DNA of 64,000 bases from Thiotrichales bacterium (GCA_016744475.1 JADGEH010000009.1:1-64000), one strand, 5' to 3'; positions 8,380-16,230 are shown, numbered from the stretch's first letter. Notes: generated by a model not told the origin, from the letters alone. Numbers and translations: made by a program.

Positions 8380-8589
8380 ATTAATAAAGACGCAGAACTT
8401 GAACGTTTAACGCGAGGAATGGGCAAAATCCAAAAAGACCTGGACAAACTCACAGCCAAACTGTCAAACCCCAACTTTGTGGACAAAGTCCCCGCAGCGG
8501 TAGTAGAAAAAGACCAAGCACGGGTAGCAGAACTGCAAGCTTCGCTGGGACAGTTGCAAGAGCAAGAAGTGAAGATTAAATCACTGTAG
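8377..8589 (+). pseudogene. valS 3' fragment (C-terminal coiled-coil arm)
   Basis: About 70 codons encoding a charged helix: INKDAELERLTRGMGKIQKD, KLSNPNFVDKVPAAVVEKDQ, then a stop. The pattern (AGLI-D/N-KDAEL...L-K-L-N..F..KAP..VV..E) is that of the C-terminal tRNA-binding coiled coil of valyl-tRNA synthetase. The frame stays open upstream into repeat A1 (LAKRAGLINKD), but no catalytic domain is present in the window. It is therefore a displaced or deleted gene end, not a free-standing gene. Its presumed terminator follows at 8596. Whether an intact valS exists elsewhere cannot be seen. Confidence 0.7.
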
Positions 8590-8595
8590 GATGGT

Positions 8596-8648
8596 GAAAA
8601 ATGCCGACGGAAGCTTATTTTAAAATGTAAGTTTTATCGGCATTTTTC
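8596..8648 (+). terminator. Hairpin terminator after the valS fragment
   Basis: Perfect 12-bp stem gaaaaatgccga / tcggcatttttc with a long loop, 7 bp after the fragment's stop codon, ending in a T-run. Probably the original valS terminator, retained with the fragment. Confidence 0.6.
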
Positions 8649-8743
8649 CCACTGTTTAAAATAAATTTAGGTGTAGAATAGTGGCAGGTTTCATCTGCAA
8701 GAAGGATGATTATCTTACATAACCCTTATTAAGGATAAAGAGA

Positions 8744-9697
8744 ATGAAAGAAGATAACTTTAAATTTTCATTATATCGACTAAATATTGTAGATACAGTA
8801 ATTGATGTAGCTGAGGCAGATCGGTTGAAGGGGGATTATGAAATAATACAGATAATAAAACAAGCTGTTTCTCCTGGGTTTGATATTACCAAACATGGGG
8901 ATATTCATACTTATAAATGGAGTATAAGAGATTATTGGATATACGAAGGTAAAAACAAAACAGCTAAAACAATAGGTATTAAACTTGCAAAATCTTTAAT
9001 AGAACAAACAGGAGAGATAGTTACTGATGAAGGAATAATTCCAGGAAAATCCACATATGAGGAATCTATAGCTAATTATATAAATATAGTATTTTTATTA
9101 AAACGCCATATTGTAGTTGTGGAAAATAATAGCAATATTACATCTAGCAACACATGGAATGCTATATTTACAACAATAACCTCTAAGATAGCAAAACTTA
9201 ACAAATATGAGTCTTCTATCTGTTTAGAACCCATCCCTTCAAAAGAAGAGGTCGTTGATTTATTTAAGTCTTTTGATAAATTAACAAGATTAAAAGTAAA
9301 CTTGCGTTTACCTAATCCAGAACTATCCAGATACACTCAAAATTTATATGATGAGCTTAGTAAAGGTGGGATAAAAGAGTATCTTCAGGATATGAAAAAT
9401 TCAAGTGGAATCAATAATATTGATGAAGACACACTGCCTTATGCTACTGTATCAATGGCTCAACAGGGGTATAAAGATGGTGAGGTTGAAATGCGCGGTA
9501 TTAAAGATGGTAAATATGAGGAAATAAAAACGGCTGAAACAGCTATTACAGGTATGGTTAGTGGAAAAAAAATCATTGAGCAGATCAGAATTCTTCTCAG
9601 ATTTTCCAATGATCTAGCTAGAACTGAAGATGCAAAAAAACTCCTTAACAGCCTTTCTAAAGAAGTTGATAGGTTAGTACCAAACGCTGAAGAATAG
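8744..9697 (+). CDS. RexA-like soluble protein of a candidate abortive-infection cassette
   Basis: 317 residues, no signal peptide or membrane helix; ATG preceded by AAGGA at 8731. Not securely assigned. By eye it shares features with lambda RexA: a hydrophobic stretch IVFLLKRHIVVVENN where RexA has FPSFLFVEGDTIGF, ICLEPIPSKEEVVD for VQIEPLMRGTTKDDV, and LTRLKVNLRLPNPE for TTVKVEAKLP, in the same order, and a charged helical C-terminus. RexA is a DNA-binding intracellular sensor that activates the membrane protein RexB on phage infection. The next gene, 2 bp away, encodes a four-helix membrane protein of RexB size, which is the main support. Codon usage is much more AT-rich than the flanking genes, suggesting transfer. 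It could instead be another two-domain protein family. Confidence 0.5.
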   Translation: MKEDNFKFSLYRLNIVDTVIDVAEADRLKGDYEIIQIIKQAVSPGFDITKHGDIHTYKWSIRDYWIYEGKNKTAKTIGIKLAKSLIEQTGEIVTDEGIIPGKSTYEESIANYINIVFLLKRHIVVVENNSNITSSNTWNAIFTTITSKIAKLNKYESSICLEPIPSKEEVVDLFKSFDKLTRLKVNLRLPNPELSRYTQNLYDELSKGGIKEYLQDMKNSSGINNIDEDTLPYATVSMAQQGYKDGEVEMRGIKDGKYEEIKTAETAITGMVSGKKIIEQIRILLRFSNDLARTEDAKKLLNSLSKEVDRLVPNAEE

Positions 9698-9699
9698 CA

Positions 9700-10176
9700 A
9701 TGAAGAACAAGGCAGGATTAGTACTGGGGATACTAATTGAACATGTACTTGCATTGATAATTTTATTTGGTCTTTTTTATTTTCATGATGCAAATGAACT
9801 CACTTATTTCATATCAAAAATTTCAGATAAATTAGTGTACCTCATTAGTATTATGCTAACAACTAGCGTGGGTTTTTTTTGGACTTACTTTACTCAAAGC
9901 ACAACTGAATTTGGTAAATATTTACATTATAGAAAAGTTGATAATGCATATATAATTGCCTTTGTTATTATTATAATGACTAACTTTATCCTTTTAATAT
10001 TGAGTATTGTAGTTAATGTATTCAATAAAAATAGTCTATTGCTTATTGTCTTTTTTTATTTATTAATTTACGGTTTAATAAATTTTGTGACTTTAATATC
10101 TAATGTTAGCGGTCTTATAAGGCTTAGAAATAAATTTCAAACTGAGTTTGATAAACATAAAGATAATTTAAAATAA
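9700..10176 (+). CDS. RexB-like four-helix membrane protein
   Basis: 158 residues with four predicted membrane helices at about 5-26, 44-66, 82-108 and 112-138, short polar loops and a charged C-terminal tail (KFQTEFDKHKDNLK). Lambda RexB is 144 residues with four helices and acts as the ion-conducting effector that depolarises the cell. No sequence motif proves homology; the call rests on topology, size and position 2 bp downstream of the RexA-like gene, with likely translational coupling (no strong Shine-Dalgarno of its own). Very AT-rich. Alternatives: a generic small membrane effector of another toxin or phage-defence pair. Confidence 0.5.
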   Translation: MKNKAGLVLGILIEHVLALIILFGLFYFHDANELTYFISKISDKLVYLISIMLTTSVGFFWTYFTQSTTEFGKYLHYRKVDNAYIIAFVIIIMTNFILLILSIVVNVFNKNSLLLIVFFYLLIYGLINFVTLISNVSGLIRLRNKFQTEFDKHKDNLK

Positions 10177-10213
10177 AAAAGTTGGCTAGCCAGCGAAATA
10201 AAAGGACGTGGTT

Positions 10214-10864
10214 TTGAACCCAGAAGTGAAATCAATTCTAGAGGCAATAGAGAAGCATTCCACCTCTCAAAAAATAGGCTCTATATTTGCGGAATCACGC
10301 ACCGAAAAACGATTAATAGTTTTAGCAATTATTTCATTTTTTTTAACGCTATTACTATCTCTAATTTCTTGGGAAATTTGGGCGATTTATGCTGGAATAA
10401 TATTTTTATTAGCAATGATTTCGCTCACTATTGTTCAAACAATAACTACAGTTCACACATTTAAAAGGCCATTAAGTGGATATGCGTCAGGTGCTGAAAT
10501 ACGCTTTAGCAATAGAATGCAGTTCATTCAAGAATTAGCTACTTATAGTCCTGATGGACTTAGATCAACAACGCTAGCACTAAAGAACGACGTTTCTCGT
10601 ATGCAAAAACGTCTATATTCTTTAGTAGGCGCTACTGATAAAGCGGGGTTCATACCAGCAGGTATTACGCTTTATTATGCAGCATCAAAGATTTCATCAG
10701 GCAACGAAGATATTGCAGTAAATATGCTTATGGCATTCGTTTTTGGTTTATATGGCGGAGCTTTCTTAGTGAACCGAATAATTGACTCACTATCTGTCAA
10801 TATCTCATGCCTTGAGGAAGCTCAGTCTATTGCTGAGATAAGAAATAAAATTGAAAAAGCCTAA
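10214..10864 (+). CDS. Unknown membrane protein, third gene of the Rex-like cassette
   Basis: About 216 residues. The frame also allows GTG at 10208, but AAAGGA at 10201-10206 is too close to it and well spaced for TTG at 10214, which I prefer. Helices at about 35-80 (two adjacent: LIVLAIISFFLTLLLSLISW, then IYAGIIFLLAMISLTIV) and one or two more at about 155-205 (GFIPAGITLYYAAS, MLMAFVFGLYGGAFLVN), separated by a charged cytoplasmic-type segment. No family recognised. It lies 31 bp after the RexB-like gene on the same strand with the same AT-rich composition, so it probably belongs to the same transferred unit. It may be an accessory or regulator of the membrane effector; this is inference. 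Confidence 0.6.
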   Translation: MNPEVKSILEAIEKHSTSQKIGSIFAESRTEKRLIVLAIISFFLTLLLSLISWEIWAIYAGIIFLLAMISLTIVQTITTVHTFKRPLSGYASGAEIRFSNRMQFIQELATYSPDGLRSTTLALKNDVSRMQKRLYSLVGATDKAGFIPAGITLYYAASKISSGNEDIAVNMLMAFVFGLYGGAFLVNRIIDSLSVNISCLEEAQSIAEIRNKIEKA

Positions 10865-11208
10865 CAAACGCCGTGCTCAAATTTTTAACTTTTTGATTTA
10901 TAAAAAATCACGTTTTCACTAAGCCCGGTACAGCGATATTCAGCGCCTCAAAATACACGACACAACACCCACATTCCCAATGTTGGGCTATAGGGATGCC
11001 GCCCCGTTGGGGCTAAAAACCCTTCACTGAATGGCAGTGATGCGCTTTGCGTGGGAGCTAGGAGTGACGCGCTTGCGTCACAATACGCACCGCAGGCGCG
11101 GTGCTAATGGGTTCCCGCGCAAGGTGCGAGGGAACGAGGGATAAGTGGGCTGTCGCGGTAAACGTTTGCTGTGAAAAACGCTGGCAGGCGGATGTTACAT
11201 AAGGTCTT
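10865..11208. other. Gene-free repeat region right of the cassette
   Basis: 344 bp without a credible gene. It holds the right 59-bp inverted repeat (10984-11042) and three small hairpins: gtgacgcgc/gcgtcac at 11064-11081, gcaccgc/gcggtgc at 11087-11104 (the same 18-bp hairpin recurs at 16276-16293), and gttccc.../...gggaac at 11111-11135. No promoter is obvious. Confidence 0.6.
10984..11042 (-). repeat. Right 59-bp inverted repeat of the 3.1-kb island (D-type terminus)
   Basis: Ends cttcactgaatggcagtgatg-like at 11022-11042, 19 of 21 identical to the right terminus of element D (54508-54528). The whole 59 bp pairs with 7938-7996 without gaps. Orientation is inverted relative to the left copy, bracketing the valS fragment and the Rex-like genes. 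Confidence 0.65.
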
Positions 11209-11592
11209 TTATTCCAAAACCATGATGGCATCCATTTCTACTGCGACACCTTTAGGTAAGGAGGCAACACCTACTGCGGTGCGTGCGGGATAGGGTTGAT
11301 TGAAATAGGTCGCCATGATTTCATTCACTAATGCAAAATGATTTAAGTCGGTGAGAAAGATATTTAATTTAACAATGTCTTGTAAATCACCGCCTGCGGC
11401 TTGAGCCACGGCTTTGAGGTTGTCAAATACGCGACGTATTTGTGCTGCCATGTCTCCTTCTACCACGGTCATGGTGTCTGGTTGTAAAGGAATTTGACCG
11501 GATAAATACACGGTGTTGCCCACTTTCACTGCTTGGGAATAAGTGCCTATGGCTTGCGGGGCTTGTTCTGTACTGATGATTTCACGAGGCAT
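11209..11592 (-). CDS. ridA: RidA family deaminase
   Basis: 127 residues, the usual length for RidA/YjgF. RidA hydrolyses reactive 2-aminoacrylate and other enamine/imine intermediates made by PLP enzymes, protecting the cell; it works as a trimer. Family features visible: [22 protein letters not shown] near the N-terminus, [21 protein letters not shown], and the C-terminal [15 protein letters not shown] with the substrate-binding Arg and VAVEMDAI with Glu. A hypothetical gene lies 41 bp upstream on the same strand and may share its transcript. No threonine dehydratase gene is nearby. Confidence 0.92.
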   Translation of the reverse strand: MPREIISTEQAPQAIGTYSQAVKVGNTVYLSGQIPLQPDTMTVVEGDMAAQIRRVFDNLKAVAQAAGGDLQDIVKLNIFLTDLNHFALVNEIMATYFNQPYPARTAVGVASLPKGVAVEMDAIMVLE

Positions 11593-11633
11593 GAGAAAAT
11601 CCTATGGGTTATTCAATTGATACGATAAAAACG

Positions 11634-12047
11634 TTAGTTTTCAGGGAGTTTTTTATAGTATTCTTTAATCAAGGCTTCAAATGATTTTTCATCAGTGCGT
11701 TGAAGCTTGTCTAACATGGTTTTTGCATTTTCTTTATGATGAGTAGATGCATTTTCCTTGACCTCATCAATTTTTTCTTTCATGGTTTTTAGTTTTTTAA
11801 AAGCCTCATTATCGTTGTCTATATCTCCTTTTTCAGCCATCTCTAGCACTAAATTCATTAATGCGTTTAGTTGTTTTCCATATGAAGCGACACGAGTAAA
11901 GACTTCTTTCTCTATCTCGGCGTTACCGACTTCTGCCGTGATGTTACCAAAAAAATAATGGGGGTCTATTTTCTGATTCACATCTCCGCTCAGAGGGAGT
12001 TTGAAATAGGGTTGAAATAAGGGGTGGATTGAATTGTCTTTTATCAT
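11634..12047 (-). CDS. Hypothetical cytoplasmic helical protein
   Basis: 137 residues, no signal peptide, no membrane helix, not recognised. After a short N-terminal part (IHPLFQPYFKLPLSGD) the protein is mostly charged helix (KLKTMKEKIDEVKENA, EALIKEYYKKL), likely helical bundle or coiled coil. AGAAGG stands about 6 bp before the ATG on the minus strand, supporting the start. Base composition is more AT-rich than the neighbouring ridA and amidohydrolase genes. Function unknown. Confidence 0.65.
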   Translation of the reverse strand: MIKDNSIHPLFQPYFKLPLSGDVNQKIDPHYFFGNITAEVGNAEIEKEVFTRVASYGKQLNALMNLVLEMAEKGDIDNDNEAFKKLKTMKEKIDEVKENASTHHKENAKTMLDKLQRTDEKSFEALIKEYYKKLPEN

Positions 12048-12179
12048 AAAAACCTTCTATTGTTGTGGAAGTTTAGATTGACAGCCTTTCATGTGGGGCT
12101 GGTTTTATGTTCACTCATGGTAGGAGAGGAGGTTCGTTGCTTAAATACTTAGCCTTTTTTCTTAAGTGAATGCCTGTGG

Positions 12180-13505
12180 CTATTCACGTTCTGCGGCAAT
12201 CTGCGTACCCCATTGATGAATTTTGGCTTTCAATTCATGAATGTTGATGGTTTTTAAGCTGCGGTCTTTTAACAAATGTTCTCCCGCAACCCAAACATCT
12301 GTGACTTGCTCTCGGCAGGCGGCATAGACTAATTGCGATAACACGTTGTACATGGGTTGAGTGGATAAGGAGTGCATATTGATGGCGGTGATGTCTGCTG
12401 ATTTACCGGGTTTTAGTGAGCCTGTGACTTGATCGATGCCCAGGGCTTTAGCGCCTTTTATGGTCGCCATGCTGAGTGCTTGTGCCGCAGGCAAGGCGGC
12501 TGCATTTTGTGATACCCCTTTGGCGAGTAAAGCGGCGGTGTGCATTTCGCCTAGCACGTCGAGGTCATCATTACTGGAGGCTCCGTCGGTGCCTAGGGCG
12601 ACGTTAATGCCTTTGTCGAGCAGTAATTGCACCGGACAAAAACCACTGGCTAATTTGAGATTGGATTCTGGGCAATGCACCACATGTGCGCCATAGTTGA
12701 TTAAATATTCTATATCTGTGTCAGTGAGTTGCGTGGCATGTACGGCAATAAATCGATCTGATAATAAGCCCAGTTTATCCAGGCGCTCGATGGGACGTTC
12801 GCCATTGTGGCTGTCCATGGCTTGTTGCACTTCTGCGGCAGTTTCATGGACGTGCATGTGGACACGCAAATCGTAGTTTTCTGACATCTGCGCCACTTTG
12901 CGCAGGGGTTCATCTGAGACGCTGTAAGGGGCGTGCGGGGCTAAAGCCATTTTAATTAACGGATGTTGCTTATATTGCTGATAGACCTGATCGGCTTTCA
13001 GTAAATATTCATCGGCGTTTTGTGCCCATACGGTAGGAAAATCCAACACAATCAAACCTACGCTGGCTCGAATGCCTATTTCTTCAACCACTTGAGCAAT
13101 CACGTCGGGGCAAAAGTACATGTCGTTAAAGCAAGTGACACCGCTTTGTAACATTTCGGCAATCGCTAGACGGGTGCCATCACGCACAAAGTCTTCGTTG
13201 ACCCAACGTTTTTCCGCAGGCCAGATATGTTTATGCAGCCAATCCATTAAGGGCATGTCGTCGGCGTAACCACGCAATAAATTCATCGCTGCGTGGGTAT
13301 GCGTATTGATAAGGCCGGGGATGAGGGCGTGTGAAGGCAGACGGTAGGTGATACGCGCAGAAAATTCTCCGGTGCTTTCATCGCTGGGCAAAATACCGAT
13401 AATTTTGCCTTCGTGAATAGCCAGTGCGTGCTGTTCGAGTACCAGCCCTTCGGGTTCTACTGGGATCACCCAGCCTGCGTAGATTAAAGTGTCAATATGG
13501 CGCAT
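12180..13505 (-). CDS. mtaD: 5-methylthioadenosine/S-adenosylhomocysteine deaminase-type amidohydrolase
   Basis: 441 residues, TRZ/ATZ branch of the amidohydrolase superfamily. Visible metal ligands and active-site residues: LINTHTHAAMNLLRGYADD (HxH, about residues 68-86), MHVHETAAEV (third His and Glu), a His in HCPESNLKLASG, and GTDGASSNDDLD (metal Asp). This set matches the MtaD-type enzymes that deaminate S-adenosylhomocysteine or methylthioadenosine, a salvage step for methyl-cycle by-products; other nucleoside or aminohydrolase substrates are possible. It stands alone between the 11634-12047 gene and a 252-bp spacer. Confidence 0.85.
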   Translation of the reverse strand: MRHIDTLIYAGWVIPVEPEGLVLEQHALAIHEGKIIGILPSDESTGEFSARITYRLPSHALIPGLINTHTHAAMNLLRGYADDMPLMDWLHKHIWPAEKRWVNEDFVRDGTRLAIAEMLQSGVTCFNDMYFCPDVIAQVVEEIGIRASVGLIVLDFPTVWAQNADEYLLKADQVYQQYKQHPLIKMALAPHAPYSVSDEPLRKVAQMSENYDLRVHMHVHETAAEVQQAMDSHNGERPIERLDKLGLLSDRFIAVHATQLTDTDIEYLINYGAHVVHCPESNLKLASGFCPVQLLLDKGINVALGTDGASSNDDLDVLGEMHTAALLAKGVSQNAAALPAAQALSMATIKGAKALGIDQVTGSLKPGKSADITAINMHSLSTQPMYNVLSQLVYAACREQVTDVWVAGEHLLKDRSLKTINIHELKAKIHQWGTQIAAERE

Positions 13506-13757
13506 AGCTTAATCTTTTGTCTTTCCTGTAAAAAGGTGAGTCATTGACTCACGTTATGCGGTCTGCGTGGAGCAAACGAGGGGTAACGTTGTCCTACACC
13601 GTAGGGAGTGATGGCGGCTTTTTGTGCTTGAGTCTATTTTCAAGCACAACATCAAGCCTTTGCGTCACGTCAGTCATCGAATGCTGGCTGGATAACAGTG
13701 GCATGGGATTATGCCACATTGCCTTCTCATGCAAGCCGCTTCATCAAAAACATGAGC
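13506..13757. other. Spacer without gene
   Basis: 252 bp between two minus-strand genes. I see no coding stretch. Two small hairpins are present: tgtgcttga.../...tcaagcaca at about 13622-13651 and gtggca.../...tgccac at about 13700-13720. The first could act as a weak terminator for the M16-like gene. Confidence 0.4.
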
Positions 13758-15095
13758 CTAATCAGTCTCTGCTGGCTCTACTGTCTCTGCTTTTTCAACC
13801 GTGTCTCCCACCGTCACCAATAACATTTTTTCAGGATGCAGGCGGCGTTTCAGCGCATCTTTGATCTGCTCTAAGGTGACGGCTTCCACTTTATCTGTCC
13901 AAGTTTGCAGATAATCCAGCGGCAAACCAAAAAAACCAATCATCGCCACATAACCCACAATTTTTTCATTACTGGCAATGCGCAGCGGAAATCCACCCGT
14001 GAGGTTTTTCTTGGCAGCGCTTAGTTCTTCTGGCGTTGGGCCTTGAGCCACATAGTCTTGTAATACCTTGCGCACCACGTCTACGGCTTGTTGCGTTTGA
14101 TCATTGCGGGTTTGTAAGCCCGCCAAGAAGGGCCCTGGTTGACGCATAGGAATAAAATAACTGTGCGTGCTATACGCCAAACCACGTTTTTCTCGTACTT
14201 CATTAAACAAACGCGACACCAAGCCACTACCGCCTAACGTGTAATTAGCGACAAATAAAGTAAAATAATCAGGGTCATAGCGAGAATAACCAATATGTCC
14301 CAATTGGATATGAGTTTGTTTGGAAGGATGCTGTAAGTGTACGTTTTGGGCTTTCGACAATGGCGACACAGGAGGCAACGGCGGTGCTGGTTGTCCTGCG
14401 GATAAAGGCTGGCTGATGCGCTCTGCCAATTGCTCTGCACCCAGACGATCTAAATCCCCCACCAGCGCAATCACCGCATTTCTCGCCACATAATAGGTGG
14501 CATAAAACTGCTGTAAATCTTCACGGCTTAATTGTTCTACGCTGGCTTTTGTACCCGTGATAGGGCTGGCATAAGGATGTCCTGCGTACAACTGCGCATA
14601 AAAGGCTTTTGCCATAATCGCTTCGGGGGATTGGCTCTCGTATTCAAAATGCCGCAACATTTGTTGGCGCACACGCTCTAAGGCACTCGGTGGAAAATCA
14701 GGTTGGCTGATCACAGTGACAAACGTCTTCAGCGCGGCTTGCAAGAGTTCAGGCTGCGTCAAAGTACGCAAGGTGATAGAGGCCATATCACGTTTCACTT
14801 CTAAGCCCAATTGTGCGCCCACATTGTCAAAACCTTCCGCAATGAGTTCAGCACTCAAGCCGCCTGCGCCTTCTTCCAACATGCCACTCGTCAACGCGGC
14901 TAAGCCGGGTTTATCGCCATCGCGGGCACTGGCGGCATCAAATACCACTTTGACATCCAGCATTGGCAACTCAGGTGCTGGCACAAAATACACCCGTGCG
15001 CCGTTAGTGGTTTCCCAATGTTGCAAAGGTGGCAAAGCCAAGGCTTGTACCGCCCACAGCCCCGCAATGACTAAAACACTGATTCCTTTAAACAT
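13758..15095 (-). CDS. Exported M16B-like protein lacking the zinc site
   Basis: 445 residues with a signal peptide (MFKGISVLVIAGLWAVQALA). The M16 fold is clear: ELPMLDVKVVFDAASARD, GKPGLAALTSGML, LYAGHPYASPITGT, FYATYYVARNAVIALVGD, GGSGLVSRLFNEVREKRGLAYS with the conserved Arg-Tyr pair. The expected HxxEH zinc motif is replaced by the ALTSGMLEEGAGG stretch, as in the non-catalytic partner of M16B two-gene pairs. That partner usually sits next to its active subunit, but none is adjacent here. A periplasmic chaperone-like or regulatory subunit role is inference. The ureE-like gene ends 29 bp upstream on the same strand. Confidence 0.85.
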   Translation of the reverse strand: MFKGISVLVIAGLWAVQALALPPLQHWETTNGARVYFVPAPELPMLDVKVVFDAASARDGDKPGLAALTSGMLEEGAGGLSAELIAEGFDNVGAQLGLEVKRDMASITLRTLTQPELLQAALKTFVTVISQPDFPPSALERVRQQMLRHFEYESQSPEAIMAKAFYAQLYAGHPYASPITGTKASVEQLSREDLQQFYATYYVARNAVIALVGDLDRLGAEQLAERISQPLSAGQPAPPLPPVSPLSKAQNVHLQHPSKQTHIQLGHIGYSRYDPDYFTLFVANYTLGGSGLVSRLFNEVREKRGLAYSTHSYFIPMRQPGPFLAGLQTRNDQTQQAVDVVRKVLQDYVAQGPTPEELSAAKKNLTGGFPLRIASNEKIVGYVAMIGFFGLPLDYLQTWTDKVEAVTLEQIKDALKRRLHPEKMLLVTVGDTVEKAETVEPAETD

Positions 15096-15124
15096 AAATG
15101 TGTAGCTCCAGTAATGAGTAATAT

Positions 15125-15613
15125 TTAAGCGGGATTGTGCTCATGGCTTGAATGCGAATGATGCCCGCCGCCGCTATAAGCCCCCGGCTCAGGTTCAAAG
15201 GGCGCTTCAATCACCTGCACAGTCAAACCCAAGCCACGCGACATCTCATCCAACACATGATCGTGTTGATAACACACGCGCCCCACTTCGATGTGTAAAG
15301 GGACATGGCGATTACCGAGATGATAACAAGCGCGAGCCAGTAATAATGCGTCCTTGCATTCAATACAAGACAGCATTTCAGCCGCAGAACGAATCTGTAC
15401 CAGCAGCCCCGTCTCACTGCGCAACACATCTCCATCACGCAGAGTATCACCGCGCTCCAAAAACAAACCCGCCTCTTCACCATTGTCCAAGGTCACGCGC
15501 AAGCGGCTTTTGATGCGCTTTTCTAGCGGCAAAGTGAGGATGGTATCGGCTTGAATAGAAGGGGAGAGTTTTTCAGTTAAACGTTGCATGGAAGGAGGTT
15601 TCTTGTCTGACAT
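15125..15613 (-). CDS. ureE: UreE-like urease accessory protein
   Basis: 162 residues. UreE dimers deliver nickel to apo-urease. The N-terminal peptide-binding domain and the C-terminal metal domain are both recognisable: TLPLEKRIKSRLRVTLDNGE, GLFLERGDTLRDGDVL, then CYHLGNRHVPLHIEVGR and YQHDHVLDEM, followed by a His-rich tail (GGGHHSHSSHEH) expected to bind nickel. No ureABC, ureD, ureF or ureG is in the window, so this gene is an orphan here. Its ATG is followed downstream by the M16-like gene, and a family A element (A2) starts 16 bp upstream of the coding start, placing the promoter within or beyond the repeat. Confidence 0.88.
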   Translation of the reverse strand: MSDKKPPSMQRLTEKLSPSIQADTILTLPLEKRIKSRLRVTLDNGEEAGLFLERGDTLRDGDVLRSETGLLVQIRSAAEMLSCIECKDALLLARACYHLGNRHVPLHIEVGRVCYQHDHVLDEMSRGLGLTVQVIEAPFEPEPGAYSGGGHHSHSSHEHNPA

Positions 15614-15629
15614 GGTTTCATTGTCCTTA

Positions 15630-15790
15630 AGAGCCTATACGAAAACGGGATAATCGGCTGCAAATCCGCCCTTTTGGTCAGGTTTTCCGCTTTTTATCAA
15701 CAAATAGCGCGCTATTCGCCTTAAAAAACCGAAAAACCTGCCTCAAAATAGCGCATTTTCGCTTCGACTCCCCATCTTCGTATAGGCTCT
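15630..15790. repeat. Family A miniature element, full copy A2
   Basis: 161 bp, ends agagcctatacga / tcgtataggctct. Between them the sequence is a long imperfect palindrome centred on tagcgcgcta, with aggttttccgc opposite gaaaaacct. No coding capacity: it looks like a MITE (non-autonomous element). It lies just upstream of the ureE-like gene. Confidence 0.85.
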
Positions 15791-15913
15791 AAAGATACGG
15801 AGGTCATCCTGTATTGATGAATAGCGTTGACACAACGACTTCTTTTTGGCGATTGAATGCTTATTAATAAGAGGGTGCAGACGATGTGTGCTGTCATCCG
15901 TCAGTTCATATCT

Positions 15914-16018
15914 CTATAGCTAAAGTACATCATTTATAGGCTTGCGATATAGCCAAACCCAAGACTGCCCGTCCTTGAAGGACTGGCAGTCTTAACAACT
16001 GATGTAATTTTGCTATAT
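15914..16018 (-). repeat. Family B repeat, copy B3
   Basis: Same unit as B1 in the same orientation. One arm carries gactgcccgtcc instead of gactgccagtcc, giving a single mismatch in the otherwise perfect hairpin. Confidence 0.8.
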
Positions 16019-16053
16019 ATCGGTACTGACCGCAACGCGGTCAAGACGGCATT

Positions 16054-16172
16054 CCCATGCGGCGAGGCTGTAAAAGAACGCCCAAAAACACCATTTTTTT
16101 GCTCGTAAGTCATTGATTCTTCGTTATCGAATACAGCAAAATTGAGGTTCTTTTACAGCCTCGGCGCATGGG
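16054..16172. repeat. Element E: small inverted-repeat element
   Basis: Inner ends gaggctgtaaaagaac (16064) and gttcttttacagcctc (16162) are perfectly inverted; including flanks, 16054 to 16172 pairs over about 26 bp with a few mismatches (cccatgc / gcatggg). The 67-bp interior has no coding content. Probably a MITE or a REP-like palindrome. Confidence 0.65.
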
Positions 16173-16182
16173 AACGAGTTAA

Positions 16183-16230
16183 TCCCATATCCACTGTTTT
16201 GCAGTCGGTGTTTTAAGCCTGGATCAGCCT
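16183..16230 (+). repeat. Family C element, right-end fragment C4
   Basis: ccactgttttgcagtcggtg, then ttttaagcctggatcagcct, matches the right end of family C (compare 24150-24198). The rest of the copy is missing; element E lies directly to the left. Confidence 0.6.

Noticed and set aside
8377-8589. Small stand-alone coiled-coil gene
   Set aside because: No ribosome site; sequence matches the valyl-tRNA synthetase C-terminus and the frame runs upstream into a repeat. It is a gene fragment.
15630-15790. Family A as a structured RNA gene or riboswitch
   Set aside because: Copies occur in both orientations, at both 5' and 3' sides of unrelated genes, and in truncated form; a mobile element fits better.
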